64,000 bases of DNA from assembly GCF_000613185.1 (NCBI RefSeq), contig NZ_CCBB010000001.1:868001-932000 (forward strand), read 5' to 3'. The stretch's first letter is position 1. Each line of letters begins with the position of its first letter. A program made the translations under genes and the position numbers. Below, piece after piece: positions 1 to 8,246 of this stretch. The stretch comes from Mycolicibacterium cosmeticum. Lineage in GTDB: Bacteria > Actinomycetota > Actinomycetes > Mycobacteriales > Mycobacteriaceae. The notes below the pieces were generated by a model. The model did not search any database. It worked only from the letters and a program-made list of their open reading frames with translations, and was not told the DNA's origin.

Positions 1-825
1 CAGGGCCTGAATGGGTTGCGGGGCAGCGGGATCGAGGAAAGCGTAGGTGGCGTCCTCGATGACGACGGCGTCACGCCGACGTGCCAGCTCGGCGATCCGT
101 TGCCGCTCAGCGATTTTCAGCACGAGTCCGAGCGGGTTGTGCAGGGTCGGCATGGTGAAGATGGCCGCGACGCGACGACTCGCGCACAACCGCGCCAGCG
201 CGTCGAGATCGGGGCCGTCGGTGTCCACCGGGACGGGCGCCAGCTCGATCCGCCGGGCCGCCGCCAGCAGCTTGAGTCCGGGATAGGTCAGCGCGTCGAC
301 CGCCACGACCGAACCGGGCGGGGCCACCGCACCGAGCACGGCGTCCAGGCCCTGCTGGCCGCCGGCCGTCAACACCACACTGCGCGGTGCCACGTCGATA
401 CCGTGCCCGAGCAGATAGGTGGCGACGGTGGCCTGCTCCCGGGTGCGCCCGCCCGGTGGTTCCTGCCGCAGCAGGCTGAGCAGGTCGCCCTCGGCGGCCA
501 TGTCCCGCAGTGCACGCCGTAGATGGTCGGCCTGGACTGGCTCCAGCGGCTGGTTGAACGATAGATCCGCGATGCGGGCCACGGTGCTGTGCCGGCGCGG
601 CTCCAGACCGGCGTATCCGCTGAGGTCACGCACGAAGGTGCCCCGCCCCGGCTCGCCGACCACCAGGCCGGCATCGGTCAGCGCGCGGTACACCTTGGTC
701 GCGGTGGCCACGGCGATGCCGTACTCGGCGGCCAGGGCACGGTGCGTGGGCAGCCGGGTACCGGCCGGCAGGCGGCCCGAGCGGATCTGGTCGGCGAGCC
801 GGTCGGACACTTGTGTGTAGGACAA
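1..825 (-). CDS. MocR/PdxR-type GntR regulator with aminotransferase-like domain (C-terminus outside window)
   Basis: The reverse strand reads as a GntR-type winged helix (about residues 1-75, with GTRLPTHRALAAEYGIA and VYRALTDAGLV) followed by a fold-type I aminotransferase-like domain (LTAGGQQGLDAV, TYPGLKLL, TMPTLHNPLG). That order defines the MocR subfamily, whose members usually sense PLP or an amine/amino acid. Only the first ~275 residues lie inside the window; the expected PLP lysine lies beyond it. A stop codon seven codons upstream limits the start to TTG at 825 or GTG at 810. It is divergent from a thioesterase 41 bp away and probably controls that gene or itself through the shared intergenic DNA. 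The specific ligand cannot be inferred. Confidence 0.85.
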   Translation of the reverse strand, partial: MSYTQVSDRLADQIRSGRLPAGTRLPTHRALAAEYGIAVATATKVYRALTDAGLVVGEPGRGTFVRDLSGYAGLEPRRHSTVARIADLSFNQPLEPVQADHLRRALRDMAAEGDLLSLLRQEPPGGRTREQATVATYLLGHGIDVAPRSVVLTAGGQQGLDAVLGAVAPPGSVVAVDALTYPGLKLLAAARRIELAPVPVDTDGPDLDALARLCASRRVAAIFTMPTLHNPLGLVLKIAERQRIAELARRRDAVVIEDATYAFLDPAAPQPIQAL

Positions 826-866
826 TTTCTTGATTGCACTACCTTAGTGTTCCTAACGTGGCGGCC

Positions 867-1346
867 ATGAGTGAATCCGTGCTGCCCGTACTCGACTATC
901 TGCAACGCCACGTCGCGGGAACGCTGCAGCCGGGACAACGCAGCCCGTTGCGCTATCCGACAGCGATCTCCACCTTGTTGGGCTTCGAAATAACTGCAGT
1001 GCAACACGGTTCGGCAACGATCACAGTGAAAGTCGACCCGCAGACTCATGGCAACCAACAAGGCACCGTTCATGGCGGGTTTCTGGTCGAGCTTGCCGAC
1101 GCGGCGATCGGGACCGCGCACTCCACCGTCGTCGGCGACGGAGAATCCTTCACCAGCATCGACATTCGTGCCACCTTCCTGCGGCCCGTCTGGTGCGACA
1201 CCTTGACCGCGACGGCCCGGCCCACCCATGCGGGACGGACCATCACCCACTACGCGTGCGATATCGTCCGCGCCGACGGCAAGGTGGCCGCCAGCGTCAC
1301 CAGTGCGGTGATGACGCTGCGTGGGGAGGCGGCGCGGGGACGCTGA
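867..1346 (+). CDS. PaaI-family hotdog thioesterase
   Basis: 159 aa. The single hotdog domain carries the family signature HGGFLVELADAAIGTA, in which the Asp/Glu region contributes the catalytic carboxylate of PaaI/YbgC-like acyl-CoA thioesterases, and the downstream strand FTSIDIRATFLRPV. Such enzymes hydrolyse acyl- or aryl-CoA, often as rescue enzymes in aromatic or lipid catabolism; the substrate here is unknown. The ATG at 867 is preferred over an in-frame ATG at 834, because the extra 11 residues are not part of the fold and would overlap the promoter shared with the divergent MocR gene. The likely regulator is that MocR protein. Confidence 0.85.
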   Translation: MSESVLPVLDYLQRHVAGTLQPGQRSPLRYPTAISTLLGFEITAVQHGSATITVKVDPQTHGNQQGTVHGGFLVELADAAIGTAHSTVVGDGESFTSIDIRATFLRPVWCDTLTATARPTHAGRTITHYACDIVRADGKVAASVTSAVMTLRGEAARGR

Positions 1347-1384
1347 GGCCTTGGCACGCCCGCCGCTCTCGCGGCGCGGCCCCT

Positions 1385-2581
1385 TCAGCGCCCACGCCGA
1401 CCCGCCCGCTCGGCGAAGTCATCCAAGACGGCGAGTACCTCGGGAGCCCGCCAGGCACGGTTCCGTGCGCGATCGGTGAATTCCTTGAGCACACCGGCGT
1501 CGATGAGGGACTCCAGATACCGCGGCACGTTGCCAACCAGGATGCCCAGTTCCGCACTCAGCACCGCAGAATTGACCACCGGACGCCGCATGAGCAGGTC
1601 GGCGATGCGCCACACCGCGGAGTCCCGGCGGGCCGTGATCCGTTCTTCCCAGCTGGCTCGGACATTTCGTAGGTCGGCCACCAGTTGCCGACCATTGATG
1701 ACCGCCAAGATCGACGCTTCCGACATTCGCTCGATGATCGGTGCCGCGTCGCCGTCCCGGTAGGCGGTCAGTGCATCGAAATAGCGGCCGGTGTCGACGA
1801 GGAGGCCCGCCGACACCGGCACCGTCACCTTGCGGGTCAACCCTCTGTGGCGAAGCATGGCCTGCACCAAGGCACGGCCCGTTCGACCATTTCCGTCCGG
1901 GAACGGATGGATTGTCTCGAATTGAGCGTGCGCAATGGCGATCTGGATCAAGGCGGGGGTGTCATCGCGGCCGGCGAACGCGATCAGGTCATCGATCGCG
2001 GCGGGTACGGCTTCGTGCCGCGGCGGGATGAACAGTGCACCGACCGGCCCGTAGTTGCCGCCGCCGATCCACACCTGATCGGCACGCCATCTCCCCGCCA
2101 TCGCGGGCGCATGGTCGCCCATCAGCGCCCCGTGCATGGCCAGGATGGCGTCCGCGTCGATGTTCCCGGCAAGGTTGATCGCCGCCGTCATCGCGCGGGT
2201 GTTGGCGACCACCTCGGCCGCGTTGCGCTTGCCCGATCCTGCGCCCGGCAACTCGGCCTCTGCGATGGCGCGCGCGGAGGCGGTGAGGTTCTCGATACGG
2301 GAACTTGCCGCCGACTCGGAACGGAGCAGCAGCGCCGCGAACGGTGCGATCTCCTCACCCAATTCGGCGTCGAAGCGGGTGATTTCGCGGCTGGCGTCGT
2401 CAGCGTCGGCCAACACACCGGATTCCACGGTGAGGTCCAGGTCAGCAATGGCGGGAGTGACGGCGGCCCGGTAGCGCCCGGACTGTTTACGCACCGCGCC
2501 CAAGTCGGGTGCTTCCGGGTTCACCGCCCAGCGCAGCATCTCATACGAAACCGGCGGGACGGGCGCACCAACTGATGACAC
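1385..2581 (-). CDS. Fic-domain protein (probable AMP transferase) with N-terminal inhibitory helix and C-terminal winged helix
   Basis: 398 aa. The complete Fic active-site loop HPFPDGNGRTGR is at residues 225-236, with the catalytic His at 225. An inhibitory-helix motif of the type [S/T]xxxE[G/N] is present as S93-x3-E97-N98, so this is a class II (self-inhibited) Fic protein: the Glu blocks ATP until it is displaced. Family members transfer AMP to hydroxyl side chains; the target is unknown. Residues ~310-398 look like a winged helix (RIADLLMRRPVVNSAVLSAELG...YLESLIDAGVLKEF), as in Fic proteins that also bind DNA. It starts at GTG 2581, twelve bases from a perfect palindrome, which suggests autoregulation. 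No antitoxin-like small gene is adjacent. Confidence 0.92.
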   Translation of the reverse strand: MSSVGAPVPPVSYEMLRWAVNPEAPDLGAVRKQSGRYRAAVTPAIADLDLTVESGVLADADDASREITRFDAELGEEIAPFAALLLRSESAASSRIENLTASARAIAEAELPGAGSGKRNAAEVVANTRAMTAAINLAGNIDADAILAMHGALMGDHAPAMAGRWRADQVWIGGGNYGPVGALFIPPRHEAVPAAIDDLIAFAGRDDTPALIQIAIAHAQFETIHPFPDGNGRTGRALVQAMLRHRGLTRKVTVPVSAGLLVDTGRYFDALTAYRDGDAAPIIERMSEASILAVINGRQLVADLRNVRASWEERITARRDSAVWRIADLLMRRPVVNSAVLSAELGILVGNVPRYLESLIDAGVLKEFTDRARNRAWRAPEVLAVLDDFAERAGRRGR

Positions 2582-2592
2582 ACGGTGAGCTT

Positions 2593-2620
2593 AGCATCAC
2601 TTATATGCATAAGTGATGCT
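2593..2620. promoter_or_regulatory. Perfect 28-bp palindrome upstream of the Fic gene (probable operator)
   Basis: Arms AGCATCACTTAT (2593-2604) and ATAAGTGATGCT (2609-2620) are perfect reverse complements around ATGC. The element is AT-rich in a high-GC background, lies 12 bp upstream of the Fic start and 85 bp upstream of the divergent DUF899 gene, and would overlap their promoters. The winged helix of the Fic protein is the obvious candidate binder; this is inference. Confidence 0.75.
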
Positions 2621-2704
2621 TACTCCGGACGACAGCCTCAGTTGGCCGTCGACGCCTTCGTCACGGCGCGATGACTTTCGGGGACGACCGGGGTCAACAC
2701 CCTC

Positions 2705-3394
2705 ATGACGACTTCAGCCAAACCTCCGGTGGTCGACCACCAAGCCTGGCGTGCCGCCCTGGACGATCTGCGCGCCCGGGAAAAGGCGGCCACCCGCGAA
2801 CTCGATGCCATCGCGGCCGCCCGTCGGCGGCTGCCGATGGTCGAGATGCCCAAGTACGTGCTCACCGGGGAGGACGGGCCGGTGTGCCTGGCCGAGGTGT
2901 TCGGCGGCCGCTCCCAGTTGATCACCTATCACCACATGTGGACCGACGGCGCGGAGTGGCAATGCGGCGGCTGCACGGGTTTCACGTCGCAGTTCACCAG
3001 ACTGGACTTCCTGGACAACTACGACGCCCGTTTCGTCGTGGTGACCAACGGGCCCATCGACGAGGCGCTGGCCTACCGGAAGAAGGTGGGCAACAAGATG
3101 ACCTGGTACTCGTCGGCGGGCTCGGACTTCGGCGCCGACGTCGACGCGCCTCCCGGTGGTGGCTTCGCGGTGAATGTCTTTCTGCGGGACGGTGAAACGG
3201 TGTACCGGACCTGGCACACCAACGGCCGCGGCACCGAACAACTCAGCCACAGCTTCGCACTCATCGACCTGCTGCCCTACGGCCGCCAGGAGGAATGGCT
3301 GGACTCGCCGGACGGCTGGCCGTCCCGGCCCACCTACTCGGGCTGGCTGGACAGCCCGGACATCGCTCGCATGTACGGAGAGGAACTCGCATGA
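2705..3394 (+). CDS. DUF899 family protein (thioredoxin-fold)
   Basis: 229 aa, full length for the family. Features typical of DUF899 are the N-terminal region WRAALDDLRAREKAATRELDAIAAARRRLPMV, the strand pattern LITYHHMWTDGAEW, the motif QCGGCTGF (the only cysteines of the active-site-like region), and the C-terminal DLLPYGRQEEW. The fold is peroxiredoxin/thioredoxin-like, but the biochemical role is not established. Its stop codon overlaps the start of the following SRPBCC gene by four bases (ATGA), so the two are probably translated together. The ATG at 2705 has only a weak ribosome-binding site. Confidence 0.85.
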   Translation: MTTSAKPPVVDHQAWRAALDDLRAREKAATRELDAIAAARRRLPMVEMPKYVLTGEDGPVCLAEVFGGRSQLITYHHMWTDGAEWQCGGCTGFTSQFTRLDFLDNYDARFVVVTNGPIDEALAYRKKVGNKMTWYSSAGSDFGADVDAPPGGGFAVNVFLRDGETVYRTWHTNGRGTEQLSHSFALIDLLPYGRQEEWLDSPDGWPSRPTYSGWLDSPDIARMYGEELA

Positions 3395-3864
3395 CCGACC
3401 AGCGCTATGTCGTCACCCGGACCATCCCGGCACCGCCGAGCGAGGTGTTCGCCTTGCTCAGCGATCCGGCCCGACATCGCGACACCGAGCCCGGGGACTG
3501 GGTGCGCGACGCCGTCGACCCGAAACCGATCACCGGCGCCGGGCAGGTGTTCGTGATCAACATGTTCCTGGAACAGGCCGGCGGCCACTACGTCATGCAC
3601 AACGTGGTCGACGAGTTCGTGCCGGACCGCACCATCGGTTGGAAGCCCGGTCAACTCGACGAGTCCGGCGAGGTAGTGCCGGGCGGCTGGTGGTGGCGCT
3701 ATGACCTGGCCCCCAACGGCGACGGCACCGACGTCACGCTGACCTACGACTGGACGGCCACCCCGCAGGAGTTCGCCGATGCGATCGGCGGGATGCCGCC
3801 ATTCGGAGTCGAGTTCATCGGCGAATCGCTTGCCACCCTGGAGCGTTCGCTCACCAAGGTCTAG
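3391..3864 (+). CDS. SRPBCC family protein (START/Bet v1-like)
   Basis: 157 aa. The opening strand and helix (YVVTRTIPAPPSEVFALLSDPARHRDTEPGDWV) are typical of polyketide-cyclase/START-type SRPBCC proteins, followed by the curved sheet (GQVFVINMFL, RTIGWKPG, DVTLTYDW) and the long C-terminal helix (GEFIGESLATLERSLTKV region). These proteins bind hydrophobic ligands; no ligand can be assigned. The ATG overlaps the stop of the DUF899 gene, indicating a two-gene operon. The last bases (CTAG at 3861-3864) are shared with the stop codon of the convergent NTF2-like gene. Confidence 0.8.
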   Translation: MTDQRYVVTRTIPAPPSEVFALLSDPARHRDTEPGDWVRDAVDPKPITGAGQVFVINMFLEQAGGHYVMHNVVDEFVPDRTIGWKPGQLDESGEVVPGGWWWRYDLAPNGDGTDVTLTYDWTATPQEFADAIGGMPPFGVEFIGESLATLERSLTKV

Positions 3865-4214
3865 CCCGGCACCTTGTCCAGGAAGCCGACCACGGCCCGG
3901 ATGCGACCGTCCTCGTCGGTGGAGAGCACGTCGAACCCGACGATCACCGGTTCGGCGTCGCGGGGTCCCAGACCCCATTGGAACCGGGCGTGCCGGTGGT
4001 GACTGTCCGGGCCGCTGACCAAGGTGAAGACGAATCCCGGGAACTGGTCGTGCACCGCGTCGATCGCGGCGAAGATGCCGTCGTGACCGCCGACTTCGGC
4101 GAGCGGATCGACATAGGTGGCGTCCGTCGCCCAGTGTTGGTCCAGCAGGGCCTTACGCGTCGGCGCATCGGTGGCGTTCCAGGTGTCGAGGTAGGCGGAG
4201 ACGATATCGGTCAT
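3861..4214 (-). CDS. NTF2-like / SnoaL-type protein
   Basis: 117 aa. The pattern is that of the nuclear-transport-factor-2 fold: a long first helix (DIVSAYLDTWNATDAPTRKALLDQHW), TYVDPLAEVGGHDGIFAAIDAVHDQFPGFVFTLVSG, then the curved sheet ending in IRAVVGFLDKVPG. Members include SnoaL-like cyclases and ketosteroid-isomerase relatives, but catalytic residues cannot be assigned from sequence alone. The ATG at 4214 fits the domain start better than an upstream in-frame start at 4277. A short inverted repeat TTACC-N5-GGTAA lies upstream at about 4284-4298 and may be regulatory. Confidence 0.75.
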   Translation of the reverse strand: MTDIVSAYLDTWNATDAPTRKALLDQHWATDATYVDPLAEVGGHDGIFAAIDAVHDQFPGFVFTLVSGPDSHHRHARFQWGLGPRDAEPVIVGFDVLSTDEDGRIRAVVGFLDKVPG

Positions 4215-4302
4215 GGTCGGCGCTTTCTGTCGTGGAATGAAGCTGGACACAACCAGATTCACCGCACGGCCGCGCATTGTCGATTACCCGGGAGGTAACC
4301 GC

Positions 4303-5517
4303 TCAGACGTTGGCGTTGCCGGCCTTCCACTGCGGCCACGGGATGTTCCAGTCACCCAGACCGTCGGTACCCGGCAGCGGCGACCCGACCGTGCCGACGA
4401 CCTCCACGATGTCGCCGCGCTTGGTGTTCTCGTAGAACCACTGGGCATTGCTGGTGCTGACGTTGAGGCAGCCGTGGCTGACGTTGCTGTACCCCTGGCT
4501 GCCCACCGACCACGGCGCGGCGTGCACGTAGATGCCGCTGTAGGACATCTGCGTGGCGTAATCCACCTCGGTGCGATAACCGTTGGGCGAGTTGACCGGA
4601 ACGCCGTAGGTCGACGAATCCATGATCAGGTGGGAGTACCGGTCCCCGATGATGTAGGTGCCGTTGTTGGTGGGTGTGCTGTTCTTGCCCATCGAGATCG
4701 GCATGGTCTTGACCACGTCACCGTTGCGTCGCACCGTCAATGTCTTGGTGGCGTCGTCGGCGGTCGCGATGACCTGATCACCGATGGTGAAGTGGGTGGA
4801 CACGTTCTCCTGACCCATCAGCCCGTCGCCCAGGTCCACCCCGTAGGTGTTCACCTCGACCTTGACATCGGTACCAGGCTTCCAGTATTCGGCTGGGCGC
4901 CAACGAACTTCGCGATTGCTCAGCCAGTAAAAGGCGCCCTCGACATGCGGTTTGGTGGTGACTTTGATGGCCTTCTGCGCCGCGAGGCGGTCGGGGATGT
5001 TCTCGTCGAACCGGACGGCCACCGGCTGCCCGATCCCGACGACCTCGCCGTCGTTGGGCAGCACATACGGCATGGTGAGGTTCTCGGGCGAATGCGTCTC
5101 GAAGGTCATCTCCCGACTCGTCTCCCCACCGAGCCCCAGGGAGCGCGCGGTCAGCGTGTAGCGGGTGTTGTAGTCGAGCGGGTCCGTCGTCGCCCACGTC
5201 AAGCCGTCGGGGGTGAACTTGCCCGCCACCGCCGTGCCCGACGAGTCGACCATGCTGACCGCGCCCAACACGCCGCCCTCGGCGCTGACGGTCACCGGGG
5301 CGTCGACGGTCACCCCGACCGCGCCGTCGGTCACCGATGCGTTGAGCTTGGGCACCAGAAGGTCGCCGAACGGCGTGCCCTTGTCGGTGATGGTCTGCGG
5401 TGCCGGCGCCGGTTGGTTGGTGGAACAGGCCGCCAGCACGACAGCGGCAGCCACGACCAACACGGCGGCCAGGGCTCCGCCCCGACGTTTCCCGCCCCAC
5501 GGTGTGACCTGCACCAT
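4303..5517 (-). CDS. ldtB: L,D-transpeptidase lipoprotein LdtB (LdtMt2-type)
   Basis: 404 aa, close to the ~408 aa of M. tuberculosis Rv2518c (LppS/LdtMt2). It has an N-terminal hydrophobic segment with lipobox VLAAC (lipidated Cys31), two Ig-like domains (about residues 45-250), and a YkuD catalytic domain with IYVHAAPW and the active-site signature SHGCLNVS (residues 347-354, nucleophile Cys350). It forms 3-3 cross-links between meso-diaminopimelate residues of peptidoglycan outside the cytoplasmic membrane and is the target of carbapenems in related species. The start ATG at 5517 is preceded by GGAGTGAGG; in-frame ATG upstream at 5556 is less likely. It sits beside tRNA-Lys, as in M. tuberculosis. 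Confidence 0.95.
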   Translation of the reverse strand: MVQVTPWGGKRRGGALAAVLVVAAAVVLAACSTNQPAPAPQTITDKGTPFGDLLVPKLNASVTDGAVGVTVDAPVTVSAEGGVLGAVSMVDSSGTAVAGKFTPDGLTWATTDPLDYNTRYTLTARSLGLGGETSREMTFETHSPENLTMPYVLPNDGEVVGIGQPVAVRFDENIPDRLAAQKAIKVTTKPHVEGAFYWLSNREVRWRPAEYWKPGTDVKVEVNTYGVDLGDGLMGQENVSTHFTIGDQVIATADDATKTLTVRRNGDVVKTMPISMGKNSTPTNNGTYIIGDRYSHLIMDSSTYGVPVNSPNGYRTEVDYATQMSYSGIYVHAAPWSVGSQGYSNVSHGCLNVSTSNAQWFYENTKRGDIVEVVGTVGSPLPGTDGLGDWNIPWPQWKAGNANV

Positions 5518-5686
5518 TACCTCACTCCACCCATCACCGCCACACATTCGCAGCAACTTGCCAGCATTCTAGGGGAATTGGGAGCCGTCGGCGCACCCGC
5601 TGAGACCGGCGCTCAGACGGCGTGCGCACCCCGTCCTTCATGCGGATTTCACCTCGCGCGGTGGGGCCTGTTATTGTTCCACACGC

Positions 5687-5762
<76 letters not shown>

Positions 5763-5767
5763 CACGC

Positions 5768-5793
5768 AAAAGCCCTGCTTCGGCAGGGCTTTT
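5768..5793. terminator. Bidirectional rho-independent terminator
   Basis: AAAAGCCCTGC and GCAGGGCTTTT form a perfect 11-bp stem around a TTCG tetraloop. The T-run on each strand lets it serve both tRNA-Lys (plus) and the convergent CDF transporter gene (minus, ending at 5798). Confidence 0.95.
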
Positions 5794-5797
5794 GTCG

Positions 5798-6412
5798 TTA
5801 CGGGCAGCAGGTGTCCCCGCGCCAGGCGTCGCGGCCCTCCTTGACCGCCACCGCCGCGATCGCCAGGCCCGCGATCGGGTCGGCCCAGAACCAGCCCAGC
5901 AGGCTGTTGAGCACCAACCCGGCGAGCACCACGCCCGACAGGTAGGTGCACAGCAGGGTCTGCTTGGAATCGGCGACCGCCGATCGTGAGCCCAATTCGC
6001 GGCCGGCCCGGCGTTGCGCATACGAGAGCACCGGCATGATCACCAAACTGGTTGCCGCCAAGACGATCCCGACGACGGAATGCTCGGGTCGGCCCACACC
6101 CCGCAAGGCTTGGACGGCGTCGACCGTCACGTAGGCGGCCAACCCGAAGAACGACAGCGCGATGATGCGCAACGCGGACCTCTCGCGCGTCTCGGGATCA
6201 GGGGCGGCGAACTGCCATGCCACCGCTGCCGCCGACGCGACTTCGACGACCGAGTCCAACCCGAAGCCGATGAGCGCCGTCGACGACGCGCGGGCACCCT
6301 CGGTGATCGCCACGACGGCCTCCAGAACGTTGTAAGAGATGGTCGCGGCCACCAGGATCCGGATGCGACGGGCCAGCAGCGTGCGACGGTCCCGCGTGGG
6401 TGAATCGGTCAC
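5798..6412 (-). CDS. Cation-diffusion-facilitator-like membrane transporter
   Basis: 204 aa with about six hydrophobic segments. The first pair holds the sequence YNVLEAVVAITEGARASSTALIGFGLDSVVEVASA, matching the CDF/TMEM163-type transmembrane metal site (Asp in GFGLDSVVE), and a second D-containing motif VADSKQTLLCTYLSG occurs in the next bundle. It probably exports a divalent metal from the cytoplasm. It lacks the long C-terminal cytoplasmic domain of classical CDF proteins. It starts at GTG 6412, overlapping the stop of the upstream ArsR/CmtR-like gene (GTGA), so the sensor and transporter are translationally coupled. The C-terminal DTCCP may also bind metal. Confidence 0.85.
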   Translation of the reverse strand: MTDSPTRDRRTLLARRIRILVAATISYNVLEAVVAITEGARASSTALIGFGLDSVVEVASAAAVAWQFAAPDPETRERSALRIIALSFFGLAAYVTVDAVQALRGVGRPEHSVVGIVLAATSLVIMPVLSYAQRRAGRELGSRSAVADSKQTLLCTYLSGVVLAGLVLNSLLGWFWADPIAGLAIAAVAVKEGRDAWRGDTCCP

Positions 6413-6747
6413 CCGCAACCGCATTCCCGGCCGTCGGACCCCACGCAGGTGCAATCCGGGTCGACGGCCAGCACCAGTCCCATGAGGTCGTTCAGCGCGT
6501 GCCCGATGCGTGGGTCGGCCAGTTCGTAGCGCATACGCCTGCCCTCGGGCACCGCCACCACCAGGCCGCACCCGCGCAGGCAGGCCAGATGGTTGGACAG
6601 GATCTGCCGAGTCACACCGATCTGGTCGGCGAGGTCCGACGGATAACTCGGCGCACGGTTGAGGCTGAGCAGGATGCGGGTGCGGGTGGAGTCCGCCAGG
6701 GCATGCCCGAAGCGCGCCAAGGCATCGCAGTGGGTCAGGGTTTCCAC
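6409..6747 (-). CDS. CmtR-like ArsR-family metal-sensing repressor
   Basis: 112 aa winged-helix protein (LADSTRTRILLSL, DLADQIGVTRQILSNHLACLRGCGLV, RRMRYELADPR). It has the CmtR arrangement: Cys56 and Cys60 in the recognition helix (ACLRGC) and a Cys-rich C-terminus with Cys99, Cys101, Cys109 and Cys111. In M. tuberculosis CmtR, Cys57, Cys61 and Cys102 bind Cd(II)/Pb(II), so the first three match; the extra C-terminal cysteines could change metal preference. Start is GTG 6747, with a perfect palindrome 11 bases upstream as operator. The downstream gene is the CDF-type transporter. Confidence 0.9.
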   Translation of the reverse strand: METLTHCDALARFGHALADSTRTRILLSLNRAPSYPSDLADQIGVTRQILSNHLACLRGCGLVVAVPEGRRMRYELADPRIGHALNDLMGLVLAVDPDCTCVGSDGRECGCG

Positions 6748-6758
6748 CCCTATGAGAG

Positions 6759-6774
6759 TACAGAAATTTCTGTA
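6759..6774. promoter_or_regulatory. Operator palindrome of the CmtR-like repressor
   Basis: TACAGAAATTTCTGTA is a perfect 16-bp palindrome 11 bp upstream of the repressor start and within the expected promoter. Its AT-richness and position match ArsR/SmtB-family operators. Metal-bound repressor should release it. Confidence 0.8.
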
Positions 6775-6971
6775 TCAAAAACCCCGGCGCACGGGAGTTT
6801 GCCGGCCGGATCGGTACCGCGGCACCAAAAATTCGACAAAACCCACGCAGCGTCGGCGGGTCTGCCATGATGTCTCGTGCAGCAGCGAACTAATTGACGT
6901 TAGCTACAATTATTCGCCCTGTCAACGGGGAGTCGGGTGCGACAACGCAGGCCAACTGGGAGGGACGCACT

Positions 6972-7709
6972 GTGACACACCCCGGCGTGCGTTGGTCCCG
7001 CGGCGTCGTCCCCCTCGTGTTGGTGGGCGCCGCCGTCGTCGTCATCCGCGGCCAAGAACCCCTCGAAAGCCCGCCGGCACCGACGCCCGTCGCGGCCGCC
7101 CCCACGCCGCCGATCACCACGCGCATCGCCCCCGCCCCGCCGGCGTCTCCGGCCGTCGTCGCGGCGGCCGCGCCGGTCGCAGCCCCGCCACCACGCGGGA
7201 CACGTGCAGCGCCGCCGGTCGCCACGCCCGCCCCGCCATTGCCGGCGAACGCCCCGCGTTCCGCACCGCCCCGGCCCGCGGCGCCACCCCCGCCGCCACC
7301 GCCGGCACCCGCGCCACCGCCGCCACCATTGCCGCCCGCACCACCACCACCACCACCCGCGCCGCCGGCGGCGCTCGTGGCTCCCCCGCCCGGCGCGTCG
7401 GCGCCCTGCGTCCTGACGATCGAGCAAATGCGCACCATGGTGGCATCTGCGTATAGCGGGACCATTCTCAGCAAAGCGTTCTACGGCCCGGATTGCGCAT
7501 TCCCCCTCGACGCCGGACCGCAGCTGAACATCAACCTGCCGGCGCCGGTCGGCCGGCCCAATCCCGCTCCTCCGGCACCCGCCGCGCCGCCTCCCCCGCC
7601 GGCCCCCGGACCACCGCTTTCGACGAATCTGGTGACCGACGAGGTGATGGTGGCCGTGCTGACCGGGATCGGCGACTTCGGCTACCACGCCGGGACGGGT
7701 CTGACCTGA
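6972..7709 (+). CDS. Proline-rich membrane-anchored or secreted protein
   Basis: 245 aa. A short basic start and one hydrophobic segment (GVVPLVLVGAAVVVI, about residues 11-26) are followed by a long Pro/Ala region (to ~residue 150, with runs of 6-8 prolines). A short globular part carries two cysteines (PCVLTIEQMRTMVASAYSGTILSKAFYGPDCAF), then a second Pro-rich stretch and a conserved-looking tail (TNLVTDEVMVAVLTGIGDFG). GTG 6972 is preferred because AGGGA lies just upstream; a TTG at 6894 is an alternative. No family was recognised. The extended Pro-rich stalk with a small domain suggests a cell-envelope role, but the function is unknown. Confidence 0.65.
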   Translation: MTHPGVRWSRGVVPLVLVGAAVVVIRGQEPLESPPAPTPVAAAPTPPITTRIAPAPPASPAVVAAAAPVAAPPPRGTRAAPPVATPAPPLPANAPRSAPPRPAAPPPPPPPAPAPPPPPLPPAPPPPPPAPPAALVAPPPGASAPCVLTIEQMRTMVASAYSGTILSKAFYGPDCAFPLDAGPQLNINLPAPVGRPNPAPPAPAAPPPPPAPGPPLSTNLVTDEVMVAVLTGIGDFGYHAGTGLT

Positions 7710-8081
7710 CCTCAGGCCGCCGCAGATGTCGTCACTTCACTTCGCCCATCCGCCCGGCGAACCCACCGACGGCAAAGTGGGTGGCGCTCGAACTGCGCGA
7801 TCGGCGATTAGCCGGAAGGCGTGCCGGGCCGGCGGCGCGGTGTTACCGTTGCGGTCGACGCTGACGTCAATATCAAGGGTTTATCTGCGCACGATCCACC
7901 AGAATGTGCTGGATCCACCCATAACTTGCTTGTCCGATTAGCCATACGACTCGAAATTGCAGGTAAGAGGCTCTCAGACCGCATGCCAAGGGATCTCGGG
8001 CCGTGCTACGCTGAAGTTAGCTGTACGCCAAGGCTCATTCGCCGAGGCAAATCGACGGGGGACGAAGGTAGGGATTAGCTG
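7710..8081. other. Intergenic stretch without a convincing gene
   Basis: No reading frame here has mycobacterial codon bias, a ribosome-binding site or a recognisable domain. Its A+T content is higher than in the flanking genes around 7860-8000. It ends in a possible leader for the small ORF at 8082 (GAAGGTAGGG about 8-16 bases before its ATG). TACGCT near 8007 could be a -10 element. Confidence 0.5.
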
Positions 8082-8246
8082 ATGCGAAGCGGAAGTGCAT
8101 CGCCGGCATCGGGTGCCATCGGTGACGGTGACGCCGCGCCCAGCAACGGCACGGTGGCCGTCATCAGCTGTAGCCGCATCGGCATGACCGCCAATCCGCC
8201 CCGCCTCACCCTCGTCGACTGGTTCCGCCCCCGCCGGCGGCGTTGA
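8082..8246 (+). CDS. Small ORF, 54 aa, unknown function
   Basis: ATG at 8082 with purine-rich GAAGGTAGGG upstream. The product is 54 aa, ends LTLVDWFRPRRRR and contains one Cys (VAVISCSRIG). The stop codon lies inside the first copy of a 26-bp tandem repeat. The upstream Shine-Dalgarno-like sequence and a possible -10 TACGCT near 8007 favour translation, but no family was recognised and the call rests on layout only. Confidence 0.3.
   Translation: MRSGSASPASGAIGDGDAAPSNGTVAVISCSRIGMTANPPRLTLVDWFRPRRRR

Noticed and set aside
7821..8078. Plus-strand 85-codon frame
   Set aside because: Composition unlike mycobacterial coding DNA and no recognisable features.
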